The notes under the pieces were generated by a model, which did not search any database, was not told where the DNA came from, and saw nothing but the letters and a program-made list of their open reading frames with translations. Both the position numbers and the translations under genes were made by a program. A DNA stretch of 64,000 nucleotides from Variovorax paradoxus (GTDB lineage: Bacteria > Pseudomonadota > Gammaproteobacteria > Burkholderiales > Burkholderiaceae_C). Within the stretch, counting starts at the first letter, position 1. The number at the start of each line of letters is the position of its first letter. The stretch spans positions 1,612,001 through 1,676,000 of the forward strand of contig NZ_CP046622.1 in the NCBI RefSeq assembly GCF_009755665.1. Direction: 5' to 3'. Positions 19,386 through 26,724 of this stretch are shown here, one piece after another.

Positions 19386-19982
19386 ATGCCTGAATCCCTT
19401 GACCCCACGATCGTCACGACCCCGCCGGTCCTGAAGAAAAGCGACCAGAACCTGGTCTGGCTCGACTGCGAAATGAGCGGCCTCGACCCCGAAAAGGAGC
19501 GCCTGCTCGAGATCGCCGTGGTCGTGACCGGCCCCGATCTCACCCCCCGCATCGACGGCCCGGTGCTGGTCATTCACCAGAGCGACGCGGTGCTGGACGC
19601 CATGGACGCCTGGAACAAGGGCACGCATGGCCGCAGCGGCCTGATCGACAAGGTGAAGGCCTCCACGCTCGACGAAGCCGCGGCCGAGCAGCAGCTGCTC
19701 GAATTCATTGCCAAATACGTTCCGCGCAGCGGCTCGCCGATGTGCGGCAATACCATCGGGCAGGACCGGCGGTTCCTGGTCAAGTTCATGCCCAAGCTGG
19801 AGGCGTACTTTCACTACCGCAACCTCGACGTCAGCACCCTGAAAGAGCTGGCCAAGCGTTGGAAGCCCTCGGCCTACAGTGCCTTCAAGAAGCAGCAGGC
19901 GCACACTGCGCTGGCCGACGTGCACGAGTCCATCGAGGAGCTCGCGCACTACCGGGAAACCTTCCTGAAATTGACGGATTAG
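19386..19982 (+). CDS. orn: oligoribonuclease
   Basis: Orn, 198 residues, a DEDDh 3'-5' exoribonuclease that degrades dinucleotides, including pGpG from c-di-GMP turnover. The first acidic pair is in [12 protein letters not shown]; later ligands are in [11 protein letters not shown] and [15 protein letters not shown]. The start at 19386 (MPESLDP) gives the usual length plus a short N-terminal extension; upstream frame to 19314 lies in the divergent promoter gap. The downstream gene is an RNA helicase, a plausible functional neighbour in RNA decay. Confidence 0.96.
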   Translation: MPESLDPTIVTTPPVLKKSDQNLVWLDCEMSGLDPEKERLLEIAVVVTGPDLTPRIDGPVLVIHQSDAVLDAMDAWNKGTHGRSGLIDKVKASTLDEAAAEQQLLEFIAKYVPRSGSPMCGNTIGQDRRFLVKFMPKLEAYFHYRNLDVSTLKELAKRWKPSAYSAFKKQQAHTALADVHESIEELAHYRETFLKLTD

Positions 19983-20002
19983 GTAAAAACCCCGAGCCGT
20001 GC

Positions 20003-20008
20003 CATAAT
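20003..20008 (+). promoter_or_regulatory. candidate -10 element of the RNA helicase gene
   Basis: CATAAT at 20003-20008, 20 bases after the orn stop, with no convincing -35. If used, the helicase mRNA would start near 20014 and carry a 5' leader of about 200 bases. Confidence 0.35.
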
Positions 20009-20138
20009 CGAGAGCTTCGCTGATTCGGGTTTTCCGGCCAGCGTCTCTTGCATCTCCCTATCTTGCACACCGCGCCCGATCGCATCCGCTGATCAAAAAG
20101 GGCCGCAGCCTCCGGCGAAAGCCAGAAGTTGAATGTCG

Positions 20139-20166
20139 TTGGATGGTTGATGTTTTTAACCACCAA
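20139..20166 (+). other. hairpin in the 5' leader of the RNA helicase gene
   Basis: TTGG-A-TGGTT (20139-20148) pairs with AACCACCAA (20158-20166): nine base pairs with a single bulged A, closing a 9-base loop GATGTTTTT. The T-run is in the loop, so this is not a terminator. It lies 46 bases before the start codon. Confidence 0.4.
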
Positions 20167-20212
20167 CGGGGCGCCGCCTACGGCAGCGCTTGCGTTTGAG
20201 ATTGATATTCAC

Positions 20213-22135
20213 ATGACCGACGCTTTTGAAGCGCAGGGCGAGTTCGCGCCTGTGCAATCCACCAACAACAACGAATTTGTCGCTGCCGCGGACACCATGT
20301 CCGAGGCGCCGATCCTCGAGGCGCTCGACGCCGCCGCTCCCGAGGCCGCCGTGGCCGACGAAGCCCGCATCCCCAACGGCTTCATCAAGCTCGGCCTCGC
20401 GCCTGAACTGATCGCCGCCGTGGCGGACCTGGGCTTTACCCAGCCCACCACCGTGCAAGACAAGGTGATTCCGCTCGCCATGGCCGGTGAAGCTGGCCAG
20501 GACGGCAAGGCCCGCTTCGTCGACCTGATGGTTTCGAGCCAGACCGGCTCGGGCAAGACCGCTGCCTTCCTGCTGCCCGTGCTGCACACGCTGCTCAAGC
20601 GCCAGGCCGAAGCCGAAGCCGAAGCCAAGGCCGAGTTCCAGCGCCTGGCTGCCGAAGCCGCCGCCCGCGGCGAGGCCGTGCCCAAGAAGCCGAAGCGCAA
20701 GGACCCGACCAACGCCCGCCATTTCAAGGCCGCCACCCCTGGCGCCCTGATCCTGTGCCCCACGCGCGAACTCGCGCAGCAGGTTGCGCACGACGCCATC
20801 GAACTGGTTCGCCATTGCCGGGGCCTCCGCGTTGCCAACGTGGTGGGCGGCATGCCTTACCAATTGCAAATCGCCAAGCTGCAGAACGCCGACCTCGTCG
20901 TGGCCACCCCCGGCCGCCTGCTCGACCTGCAGCGCTCGTCGCAGCTCAAGCTCGACAAGGTCAAGTTCCTGGTGGTCGACGAAGCCGACCGCATGCTCGA
21001 CCTCGGCTTCTCGGACGACCTGGCCGAAGTGAACCAGCTCACCATCGAGCGCCAGCAGACCATGATGTTCAGCGCCACCTTCGCGCCGCGCATCCAGCAG
21101 CTGGCCACGCGCGTCATGCGCGAGCCGCAGCGCATCACCATCGACAGCCCGCAGGAAAAGCACGCCAACATCAAGCAATCGCTGTACTGGGCCGACAACA
21201 GCCAGCACAAGCGCAAGCTGCTCGACCACTGGCTGCGCGACACCAGCATCAACCAGGCCATCGTGTTCGCGAGCACGCAAGTCGAATGCGACGGCCTCGC
21301 CAACGACCTGCAGCAAGAAGGCTTCAGCGCCGTGGCGCTGCACGGCGCCCTGAGCCAGGGCCTGCGCAACCGCCGCCTCATGGCACTGCGCCAGGGCCAG
21401 GTGCAGATCCTGGTGGCCACCGACGTCGCCGCCCGCGGCATCGACGTGCCGACCATCACCCACGTCTTCAACTTCGGCCTGCCGATGAAGGCCGAGGACT
21501 ACACCCACCGCATCGGCCGCACCGGCCGTGCAGGCCGCGACGGCCTGGCCATCACGTTTGCCGAGTTCCGCGATCGCCGCAAGATCATGGACATCGAGCA
21601 ATACAGCCGCCAGCAGTTCAAGGCTGAAGTGGTCGCCGGTCTCGAGCCGCAGCAGCGCATGCCGCAATCGCGTCCGCCCATGGGCGAATACCGCGGCGGC
21701 CGCGGCGACAACCATTCGCGCGATCGCAAGTTCGGCAATGGCGGTGCAGGCGGCGGCGGTGGCTATCGTGGCAACAACGGCGGCGGCTATGCCGGCGCCA
21801 GCGGCTTCAACGACCGCAATTCGCGCGGTCCGGCGCAGGGCCAAGGCGCGCGCGGCTTCCAGGGCGGCAACAACGCCGGCTTCGGCGGCGGCCGCGATGA
21901 CGGCGGCAACGGTGGCGGCGGTGGTTATGGCCGCAAGCCGGGCTGGGGCGACAGCGCTCCGCGCGGCGGTCATGGCCACGGTGGCGGTCGCGGCGACGGA
22001 GGTTTCGCGCCGCGCGAAGGCTTTGCACCCCGTGAAGGTTTTGCTCCGCGCGGCAATGGCGCAGGCCATGGCGGCCCGGGCAAGGTCTTTGTGCCCCGCG
22101 ACGCACAAAAGCGTGCGTTCAAGCCCACGCGCTGA
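20213..22135 (+). CDS. DEAD-box RNA helicase (RhlE type)
   Basis: A 640-residue ATP-dependent RNA helicase. Motifs in order: Q motif (GFTQPTTVQ, ~74-82), I (SQTGSGKTAAF), Ia (PTRELAQQ), II (VDEADRMLD), III (FSATF), and VI (HRIGRTGRAG). Between motifs I and Ia is an unusual ~40-residue insertion rich in Ala/Glu/Lys (KRQAEAEAEAKAEFQRLAAE). The last ~150 residues are Gly/Arg/Asn-rich and end with heptad-like repeats of GFAPRE, a likely RNA-binding, phase-separating tail. I chose ATG 20213 (MTDAFEAQGE). A long leader and a strong terminator suggest a monocistronic, post-transcriptionally regulated gene. Confidence 0.93.
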   Translation: MTDAFEAQGEFAPVQSTNNNEFVAAADTMSEAPILEALDAAAPEAAVADEARIPNGFIKLGLAPELIAAVADLGFTQPTTVQDKVIPLAMAGEAGQDGKARFVDLMVSSQTGSGKTAAFLLPVLHTLLKRQAEAEAEAKAEFQRLAAEAAARGEAVPKKPKRKDPTNARHFKAATPGALILCPTRELAQQVAHDAIELVRHCRGLRVANVVGGMPYQLQIAKLQNADLVVATPGRLLDLQRSSQLKLDKVKFLVVDEADRMLDLGFSDDLAEVNQLTIERQQTMMFSATFAPRIQQLATRVMREPQRITIDSPQEKHANIKQSLYWADNSQHKRKLLDHWLRDTSINQAIVFASTQVECDGLANDLQQEGFSAVALHGALSQGLRNRRLMALRQGQVQILVATDVAARGIDVPTITHVFNFGLPMKAEDYTHRIGRTGRAGRDGLAITFAEFRDRRKIMDIEQYSRQQFKAEVVAGLEPQQRMPQSRPPMGEYRGGRGDNHSRDRKFGNGGAGGGGGYRGNNGGGYAGASGFNDRNSRGPAQGQGARGFQGGNNAGFGGGRDDGGNGGGGGYGRKPGWGDSAPRGGHGHGGGRGDGGFAPREGFAPREGFAPRGNGAGHGGPGKVFVPRDAQKRAFKPTR

Positions 22136-22175
22136 TCCATCCCAGAGCGGTCGACCGGCCGCTTTGCCCCAAAAG

Positions 22176-22209
22176 AAAGCCCGCGCTTCGCAAGAAGCGC
22201 GGGCTTTTT
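22176..22209 (+). terminator. Rho-independent terminator after the RNA helicase gene
   Basis: A perfect 14-bp stem (22176-22189 with 22194-22207) capped by a GCAA tetraloop and followed by Ts. It ends the helicase transcript. Confidence 0.92.
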
Positions 22210-22249
22210 ACTTGAGGGTTTCCGTGGAGACGCCAGCCATCGAATTTGA

Positions 22250-22278
22250 TTGACACATGAACAGATGAAAAGTAATGT
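22250..22278 (+). promoter_or_regulatory. candidate promoter of the opine-dehydrogenase operon
   Basis: A perfect -35 TTGACA at 22250-22255 is followed after 17 bases by TAATGT (22273-22278); a better -10, TGTAAT (22276-22281), would need a 20-base spacer. It is AT-rich against a GC-rich background and lies about 70 bases before the first start codon of the operon. Confidence 0.5.
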
Positions 22279-22349
22279 AATAAGGCATTGCTTCCCCGGT
22301 CCGTACCGCGGCTGCCGGTTCATCGACATCTGCCTTTCAAATTTCGAAT

Positions 22350-23423
22350 ATGAAAATTGCGATTCTTGGTGGTGGTCACGGCGCCTACGCGGCTGCCGCA
22401 GACCTGTCCGAAGCCGGCCATGAGGTGCGCCTGTGGCGCCGGGATGCCGCAGCACTCGAGCCGGTGGTGCAAGCGGGCGCCATCACGCTGAAAGATGCCG
22501 ACGGCACGCGCGAGGTGCCGCTCGCACTCGCCACCGCTGACATCGCCGCGGCAGTGAAGGGCGCCGAGCTGATCGTTCTTCCCACGCCTGCCATTGCACA
22601 GCACGACATCGCTCTGGCCATGGCGCCGCACCTTGTCGACGGCCAGGTCGTCTTTCTGCCGCCCGGTACCTTCGGCAGCTACGTGATGGCACGAACGGTG
22701 AAAGAGGCGGGCAGTCGAGCCGACGTGGCCTGGGCCGAGACCGGCACGTTGCCGTATCTCGCGCGCAAGCACGGCGAGCGCGAAGTGAACGTCACCATCC
22801 GTGCCATCCGCCTGCCGACCGGCGTCTACCCGGCCCGCAAGGAGGCCGAGGCGATCGAAGTGATCCGCAGAGCCTATCCCGCCGTGCATGGCTGCGGCGA
22901 TGCGCTGTCGGGCGCGCTCATGAATGCCGGCCCGGTCATCCACCCACCGCTCATGGTGATGAACGCCGCGCCGCTCCAGCACTTCGAGCGCTGGGACATT
23001 CACAACGAAGGCACCCAGCGCGCGGTGCGCGACGTGACCGACCGGCTCGACCGCGAACGCATGGCCGTGCGCGAAGCCTTCGGCCACCGTGCGCCGCACT
23101 ATCCGCTGGCCGACCACTACAACAACGACCAGTGGATGTACGGCGATGCGCACAAGCAGCTCGTCAAGTCCGGCGACTGGCGCGAGAACATCGACCTGCA
23201 CACGCATCGTTACATCACCGAAGACACCGAGCTCGGCGTCGCATTCCTCGCCTCGGCCGCACGCCATGCGGGCGTGGATGCGCCCATCGCGCATGGGCTG
23301 CTCGCCATCGTCGGCGGTTTTCTCGGCCGCGACCTGCGCCAAGGCCCGCGCACCTTCGAAAGCCTGGGCCTCGCCGGCCTGAGCGCGGCGCAGCTCAAGC
23401 AAAGGCTGCACGATGGCGAATGA
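22350..23423 (+). CDS. NAD/NADP octopine/nopaline dehydrogenase family protein
   Basis: A 357-residue two-domain dehydrogenase. The N-terminus MKIAILGGGHGAYAAAADL is a Rossmann nucleotide-binding site; the C-terminal half (from ~190, NAGPVIHPPLMVMNAAP) matches the octopine/nopaline dehydrogenase helical domain. Family enzymes reversibly couple 2-oxo acids with amino acids; catabolic homologues oxidise opine-like compounds. It opens a four-gene operon with overlapping starts and stops (next gene begins 11 bases before its end), so its product probably feeds the acyl-CoA enzymes that follow. The substrate is unknown. Confidence 0.85.
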   Translation: MKIAILGGGHGAYAAAADLSEAGHEVRLWRRDAAALEPVVQAGAITLKDADGTREVPLALATADIAAAVKGAELIVLPTPAIAQHDIALAMAPHLVDGQVVFLPPGTFGSYVMARTVKEAGSRADVAWAETGTLPYLARKHGEREVNVTIRAIRLPTGVYPARKEAEAIEVIRRAYPAVHGCGDALSGALMNAGPVIHPPLMVMNAAPLQHFERWDIHNEGTQRAVRDVTDRLDRERMAVREAFGHRAPHYPLADHYNNDQWMYGDAHKQLVKSGDWRENIDLHTHRYITEDTELGVAFLASAARHAGVDAPIAHGLLAIVGGFLGRDLRQGPRTFESLGLAGLSAAQLKQRLHDGE

Positions 23424-24420
23424 ACGCGCGCCGTTGCCCCGCTTCGCAGCCGTCGGCGCCGGCCGCATGGGGCGCGGCATCGCGATTGCGTTCGCCTACG
23501 CCGGACACCGCATCTCGCTGATCGATCTGCGCCAGCGCAGCGACGAAGCCTGGCAGCGCCTGCAGGGCGAGGCTCGGGCCGAGATCGAAGCAAGCCTTGC
23601 GGGCCTGGCGCAGCTCGGCGTGATCGATGCAAAGCAGATACAGGTCATCGCCGAACGGGTGAGCCTGATGAACGCCGCCGAAGCACCGCAGGCATTGGCC
23701 GCCGCCGAGCTGGTGTTCGAAGGCGTGCCAGAAACCATGGAGGCCAAGCGCGATGCGTTCGAGCAGATCAACCACCATTGCCGCGACGACGCGATCCTCA
23801 CCTCAACCACCAGCAGCATCCTCGTGACGCAGCTCGCGGCACTCGTGCGGCTGCCTGAGCGCTTCCTCAACATGCACTGGCTCAACCCGGCGTATGTGAT
23901 TCCCGTGGTCGAACTCAGTTGCCACCCCGGCACCGATGCGGCCGTGCTCGCACGCACCAAGTCGTTGATGGAAGAAATCGGCAAGCTACCCGTGGTCTGC
24001 GGTGCATCGCCGGGCTACATCGTGCCGCGCCTGCAGGCGCTGGTCATGAACGAGGCGGCCCGCATGATCGAGGAGGGCGCCGCCACCGCCGAGGAGATCG
24101 ACAAGGCCACGCGATACGGCCTGGGCCTGCGCTTCGCCGCGCTCGGCGTAGTCGAGTTCATCGACTTTGGAGGCTGCGACATCCTGCACCATGCCAGCCG
24201 CGAAATGTCGGCTTCGATCGACAAGGGGCGCTACACCGCGCCGGCCATCGTCGATCGCATGGTGGAAGAAGGGCGGCTCGGTCTCAAGACCGGCAGTGGC
24301 TTCTACAGCTACGAAGGCCGCGACATCGCCGCCTACCGGCGCGACGTGCTTTCGCGCACGCTCGGCAAGCTGAAGCATGCGGGCCTGTGGCGCGCACCGG
24401 CCGACGAGACGCTGTCATGA
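23413..24420 (+). CDS. 3-hydroxyacyl-CoA dehydrogenase family protein
   Basis: A 335-residue NAD-dependent dehydrogenase of the HCDH/carnitine dehydrogenase superfamily. Rossmann motif GAGRMGRGIAIAFAYAG is at residues ~16-32; the catalytic region reads MHWLNPAYVIPVVEL (HxxNP with active His); the C-terminal domain starts near GYIVPRLQALVMNEA. Relatives oxidise 3-hydroxybutyryl-CoA, carnitine or other 3-hydroxy acids. It overlaps both neighbours (11 bases upstream, ATGA downstream). The small size and C-terminal domain suggest a free 3-hydroxy acid is as likely as a CoA ester. Confidence 0.87.
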   Translation: MANERAPLPRFAAVGAGRMGRGIAIAFAYAGHRISLIDLRQRSDEAWQRLQGEARAEIEASLAGLAQLGVIDAKQIQVIAERVSLMNAAEAPQALAAAELVFEGVPETMEAKRDAFEQINHHCRDDAILTSTTSSILVTQLAALVRLPERFLNMHWLNPAYVIPVVELSCHPGTDAAVLARTKSLMEEIGKLPVVCGASPGYIVPRLQALVMNEAARMIEEGAATAEEIDKATRYGLGLRFAALGVVEFIDFGGCDILHHASREMSASIDKGRYTAPAIVDRMVEEGRLGLKTGSGFYSYEGRDIAAYRRDVLSRTLGKLKHAGLWRAPADETLS

Positions 24421-25217
24421 CCATCCGCCGCGCCTTTGCCGACCTGTCGGTGGGGCAGGTGCATTACGCGGCGTGCGGCGATGCTGATGCACCGGCCGTG
24501 CTGCTGCTGCACCAGTCGCCACGCAGCTGGGCCGAGTACCGGGCGGTCCTTCCACTGATCGGTGCGCGGTACCGGGCCATCGCGATGGACACCGCGGGCT
24601 TCGGCGATTCCGCTGACGGCGGCATGCCGGCGAGCATCGAACAATGGGCGCGCGTGGCGTGCGAACTGCTCGATGCACTGGGCATCGCGCGTGCCGATGT
24701 CGTCGGGCATCACACCGGCGGCGTCGTGGCCATCGAACTCGCGGCCGCCTTTCCCGATCGCGTGCACGGCCTGGTGCTTTCGTCCACGCCGTTCACCGAC
24801 GAAGCCTTTCGCCGCGCAAGGGCAGAGCGGCCGCCCATCGACGAAGTCGCGCCGAGTCAGGATGGAAGCCATCTCGCCGCACTGTGGCAAAAACGGCAGG
24901 GTTTCTATCCGTCCGAGAGGCCCGATCTGCTCGAGGCCTTTGTGCTCGATGCTTTGAAGGTCGGCCATCGGCTTGAAGAGGGCCATCGCGCCGTTGCCTC
25001 ATATCGCATGGAAGACCGCATCGGCCGCGTGACGCAACCTGGGCTCATCATCCGCGCAACCCACGATCCGTTCGCCGCGCCGCATGCGGCAGAGCTGCAG
25101 CACCATCTGCCGCAGGCGCGCATCGTCGACATCGAAGGGGGCATGGTCCCTTTGCCCGACCAGATGCCCGAGGCTTTTGCACAAACGGTGCTCGACTTTC
25201 TTTCGACGCTGCCATGA
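24417..25217 (+). CDS. alpha/beta-hydrolase fold protein lacking catalytic Ser and His
   Basis: A 266-residue protein with a full alpha/beta-hydrolase fold: HQSPRSW oxyanion-type loop near residue 32, DTAGFGDS, and a cap region. The nucleophile elbow reads GHHTG (97-101), so position 99 is His instead of Ser/Asp/Cys, and the motif that should bear the catalytic His reads GGMVPLPDQMP, with Met in its place. The acidic residue (Asp216, THDPF) is kept. As seen, it cannot use the standard triad. It may be a pseudoenzyme or a cofactor-free enzyme with other chemistry. It overlaps both neighbours by 4 bases. Confidence 0.85.
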   Translation: MTIRRAFADLSVGQVHYAACGDADAPAVLLLHQSPRSWAEYRAVLPLIGARYRAIAMDTAGFGDSADGGMPASIEQWARVACELLDALGIARADVVGHHTGGVVAIELAAAFPDRVHGLVLSSTPFTDEAFRRARAERPPIDEVAPSQDGSHLAALWQKRQGFYPSERPDLLEAFVLDALKVGHRLEEGHRAVASYRMEDRIGRVTQPGLIIRATHDPFAAPHAAELQHHLPQARIVDIEGGMVPLPDQMPEAFAQTVLDFLSTLP

Positions 25218-26092
25218 GGGCCGTTCGCATCCACGGCTTCGAGGCACAGCCCGTGCTGGAAGAAGTGCCCGACCCGGTACACAGGCCGGGCCGCACCATC
25301 GTGCGCATGCAGGCGGCCACCGTCGGCCACATCGACCGCACCGTGTGGCGCGGCAGTTTCCTGCGGCATCCGCCGCTGCCGTACACACCGGGCGTGGAAG
25401 CCGCCGGCATCGTCGTCGCAAGCGAACGCTACGCCGCAGGCCAACGCGTCTGGTTGCGCGGCAGCGGCCTGGGGACGCTGTTCGACGGCACCTGGTGCGA
25501 GCTGATCGATGCGCCCGACGAAGCGCTCGGCGTGCTGCCCGATGCATTGCCGATGCCCCTCGGCGCTGCGTTCTTTTCGCCCACCACGTCGGCGTGGGTG
25601 GCGCTGCATGAAGTTGCCAGGCTGCAGGTCGGCGAACAGGTGTTGGTGACAGGCGCGAGCGGTGCCGTCGGCTCGCTGGCCGTGCAGCTCGCAATCGAAG
25701 CCGGTTGCACCGTGACGACGGTCGATCCTGATGCCGGGCCTCCACCTGTCGCGAGTGCGGACCTGCTGATCGACACGGTGGGCGGAAGCGTCCTTTCGGC
25801 GGTACTTCCCGCCGTGCGGCCGGGTGGCCGGGCCGTGCTCATCGGCTACACCGCGGGCCCAATGCTGCAGCTGGACATCGCGCACTTTCTGCAGCGCGAC
25901 GTGGCGCTGCTGCCGCTCAACATGTTCAGGCGCGAGGCCGCTGGCCGTGCCGCCGCGCCCGGGTTGCTCGCCCGCCTGGCCGACGGGCGGCTGCACCTCG
26001 ACGTGCGCAGCTTCGCGCTGGCCGATGCCGCCACGGCACTCGAATGGATTGCGCAGCGCGGCCACCGCGGTCGCGCAGTGCTGGAGCCCTAG
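25214..26092 (+). CDS. quinone oxidoreductase-like (MDR family) protein
   Basis: A 292-residue medium-chain dehydrogenase/reductase without zinc ligands. The GroES-like N-terminal domain contains PLPYTPGVEAAGIVV; the nucleotide site is VTGASGAVGSLAVQLA. Relatives are NADPH-dependent quinone or enoyl reductases. It is somewhat shorter than the usual ~320 residues. It is the last gene of the operon (ATGA overlap upstream) and its stop overlaps the convergent MarR gene's stop by 4 bases. Confidence 0.87.
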   Translation: MRAVRIHGFEAQPVLEEVPDPVHRPGRTIVRMQAATVGHIDRTVWRGSFLRHPPLPYTPGVEAAGIVVASERYAAGQRVWLRGSGLGTLFDGTWCELIDAPDEALGVLPDALPMPLGAAFFSPTTSAWVALHEVARLQVGEQVLVTGASGAVGSLAVQLAIEAGCTVTTVDPDAGPPPVASADLLIDTVGGSVLSAVLPAVRPGGRAVLIGYTAGPMLQLDIAHFLQRDVALLPLNMFRREAAGRAAAPGLLARLADGRLHLDVRSFALADAATALEWIAQRGHRGRAVLEP

Positions 26093-26565
26093 TCCTCCTC
26101 TGGCTCCTCGACCGGCACATGCACGTGCAGGTCGATCATCTGCCGCAGCGTCTGCTTGAGTTCTTCGGCACGGCGCAGGCCGAAGGGTTCGAGCACGCGC
26201 CGCTCGTGGTCGCGCGCGAGCTCCATCAGATGCTCCACCGCCTTCAAGCCCTTGCGCGTGATGCGCACCAGCGTGATGCGGCGATCACTCTCATGGGGCA
26301 GCCGCTCGACCTGTCCGCGCGCTTCCATGCGGTCGAGCAGACGCGTCACGGTGGGCTGCTTGGTCACCGTTACCTGCGCAAGCTGGCCGATGCTGATCGG
26401 CTCGCTGCCGGCAAGCGACGCCATCACCCGCCACTCGGAAACCGAGAAGCCCTGCTGTCGCGCCACCTCGTGGAACTCCGAGGAGATCAGCTGGCTGGCC
26501 TGCGCCAACAGCGCCGGCAGGTAGTCATCGACGAAGCGATGTGTTTCAGCAGGTTGCTCAGCCAT
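26089..26565 (-). CDS. MarR family transcriptional regulator (iorA-divergent)
   Basis: A 158-residue winged-helix regulator. The HTH is seen in ISIGQLAQVTVTKQPTVTRLLDRMEARGQVERL and the wing in DRRITLVRITRKG. MarR proteins usually repress divergent catabolic genes and release DNA on binding an aromatic ligand. It is divergent from iorA across 159 bases containing a candidate promoter and ATTCAT direct repeats. In the published Variovorax auxin locus two MarR regulators are present; this would correspond to one of them, by position only. The last residues are acidic (EEPEED). Confidence 0.9.
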   Translation of the reverse strand: MAEQPAETHRFVDDYLPALLAQASQLISSEFHEVARQQGFSVSEWRVMASLAGSEPISIGQLAQVTVTKQPTVTRLLDRMEARGQVERLPHESDRRITLVRITRKGLKAVEHLMELARDHERRVLEPFGLRRAEELKQTLRQMIDLHVHVPVEEPEED

Positions 26566-26637
26566 GAATGCACCTCATGGCAACGCGCTTCATACCGGCC
26601 GCAGGCACGCTGCTTGCATGTCTAGGGTAATTCATGA

Positions 26638-26666
26638 TTGTGGATACATTCATTTGTCAACATTAT
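26638..26666 (+). promoter_or_regulatory. candidate promoter of the iorA operon
   Basis: TTGTGG (26638-26643), a 17-base spacer and CATTAT (26661-26666), in an AT-rich island between the divergent MarR gene and iorA. ATTCAT occurs twice 18 bases apart (26630-26635, 26648-26653), flanking and overlapping the -35, and may be part of a MarR operator. Confidence 0.5.
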
Positions 26667-26724
26667 AGAAAGCGTGATGTGGCAGCTGAAGCGCATCCTC
26701 CCACGAGAAAGAAGAAGGACCCAC

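Noticed and set aside
20156..22108. 650-codon minus-strand frame opposite the RNA helicase gene
   Set aside because: Mirror of helicase codons; composition biased to Ala/Val/His, no recognisable motif.
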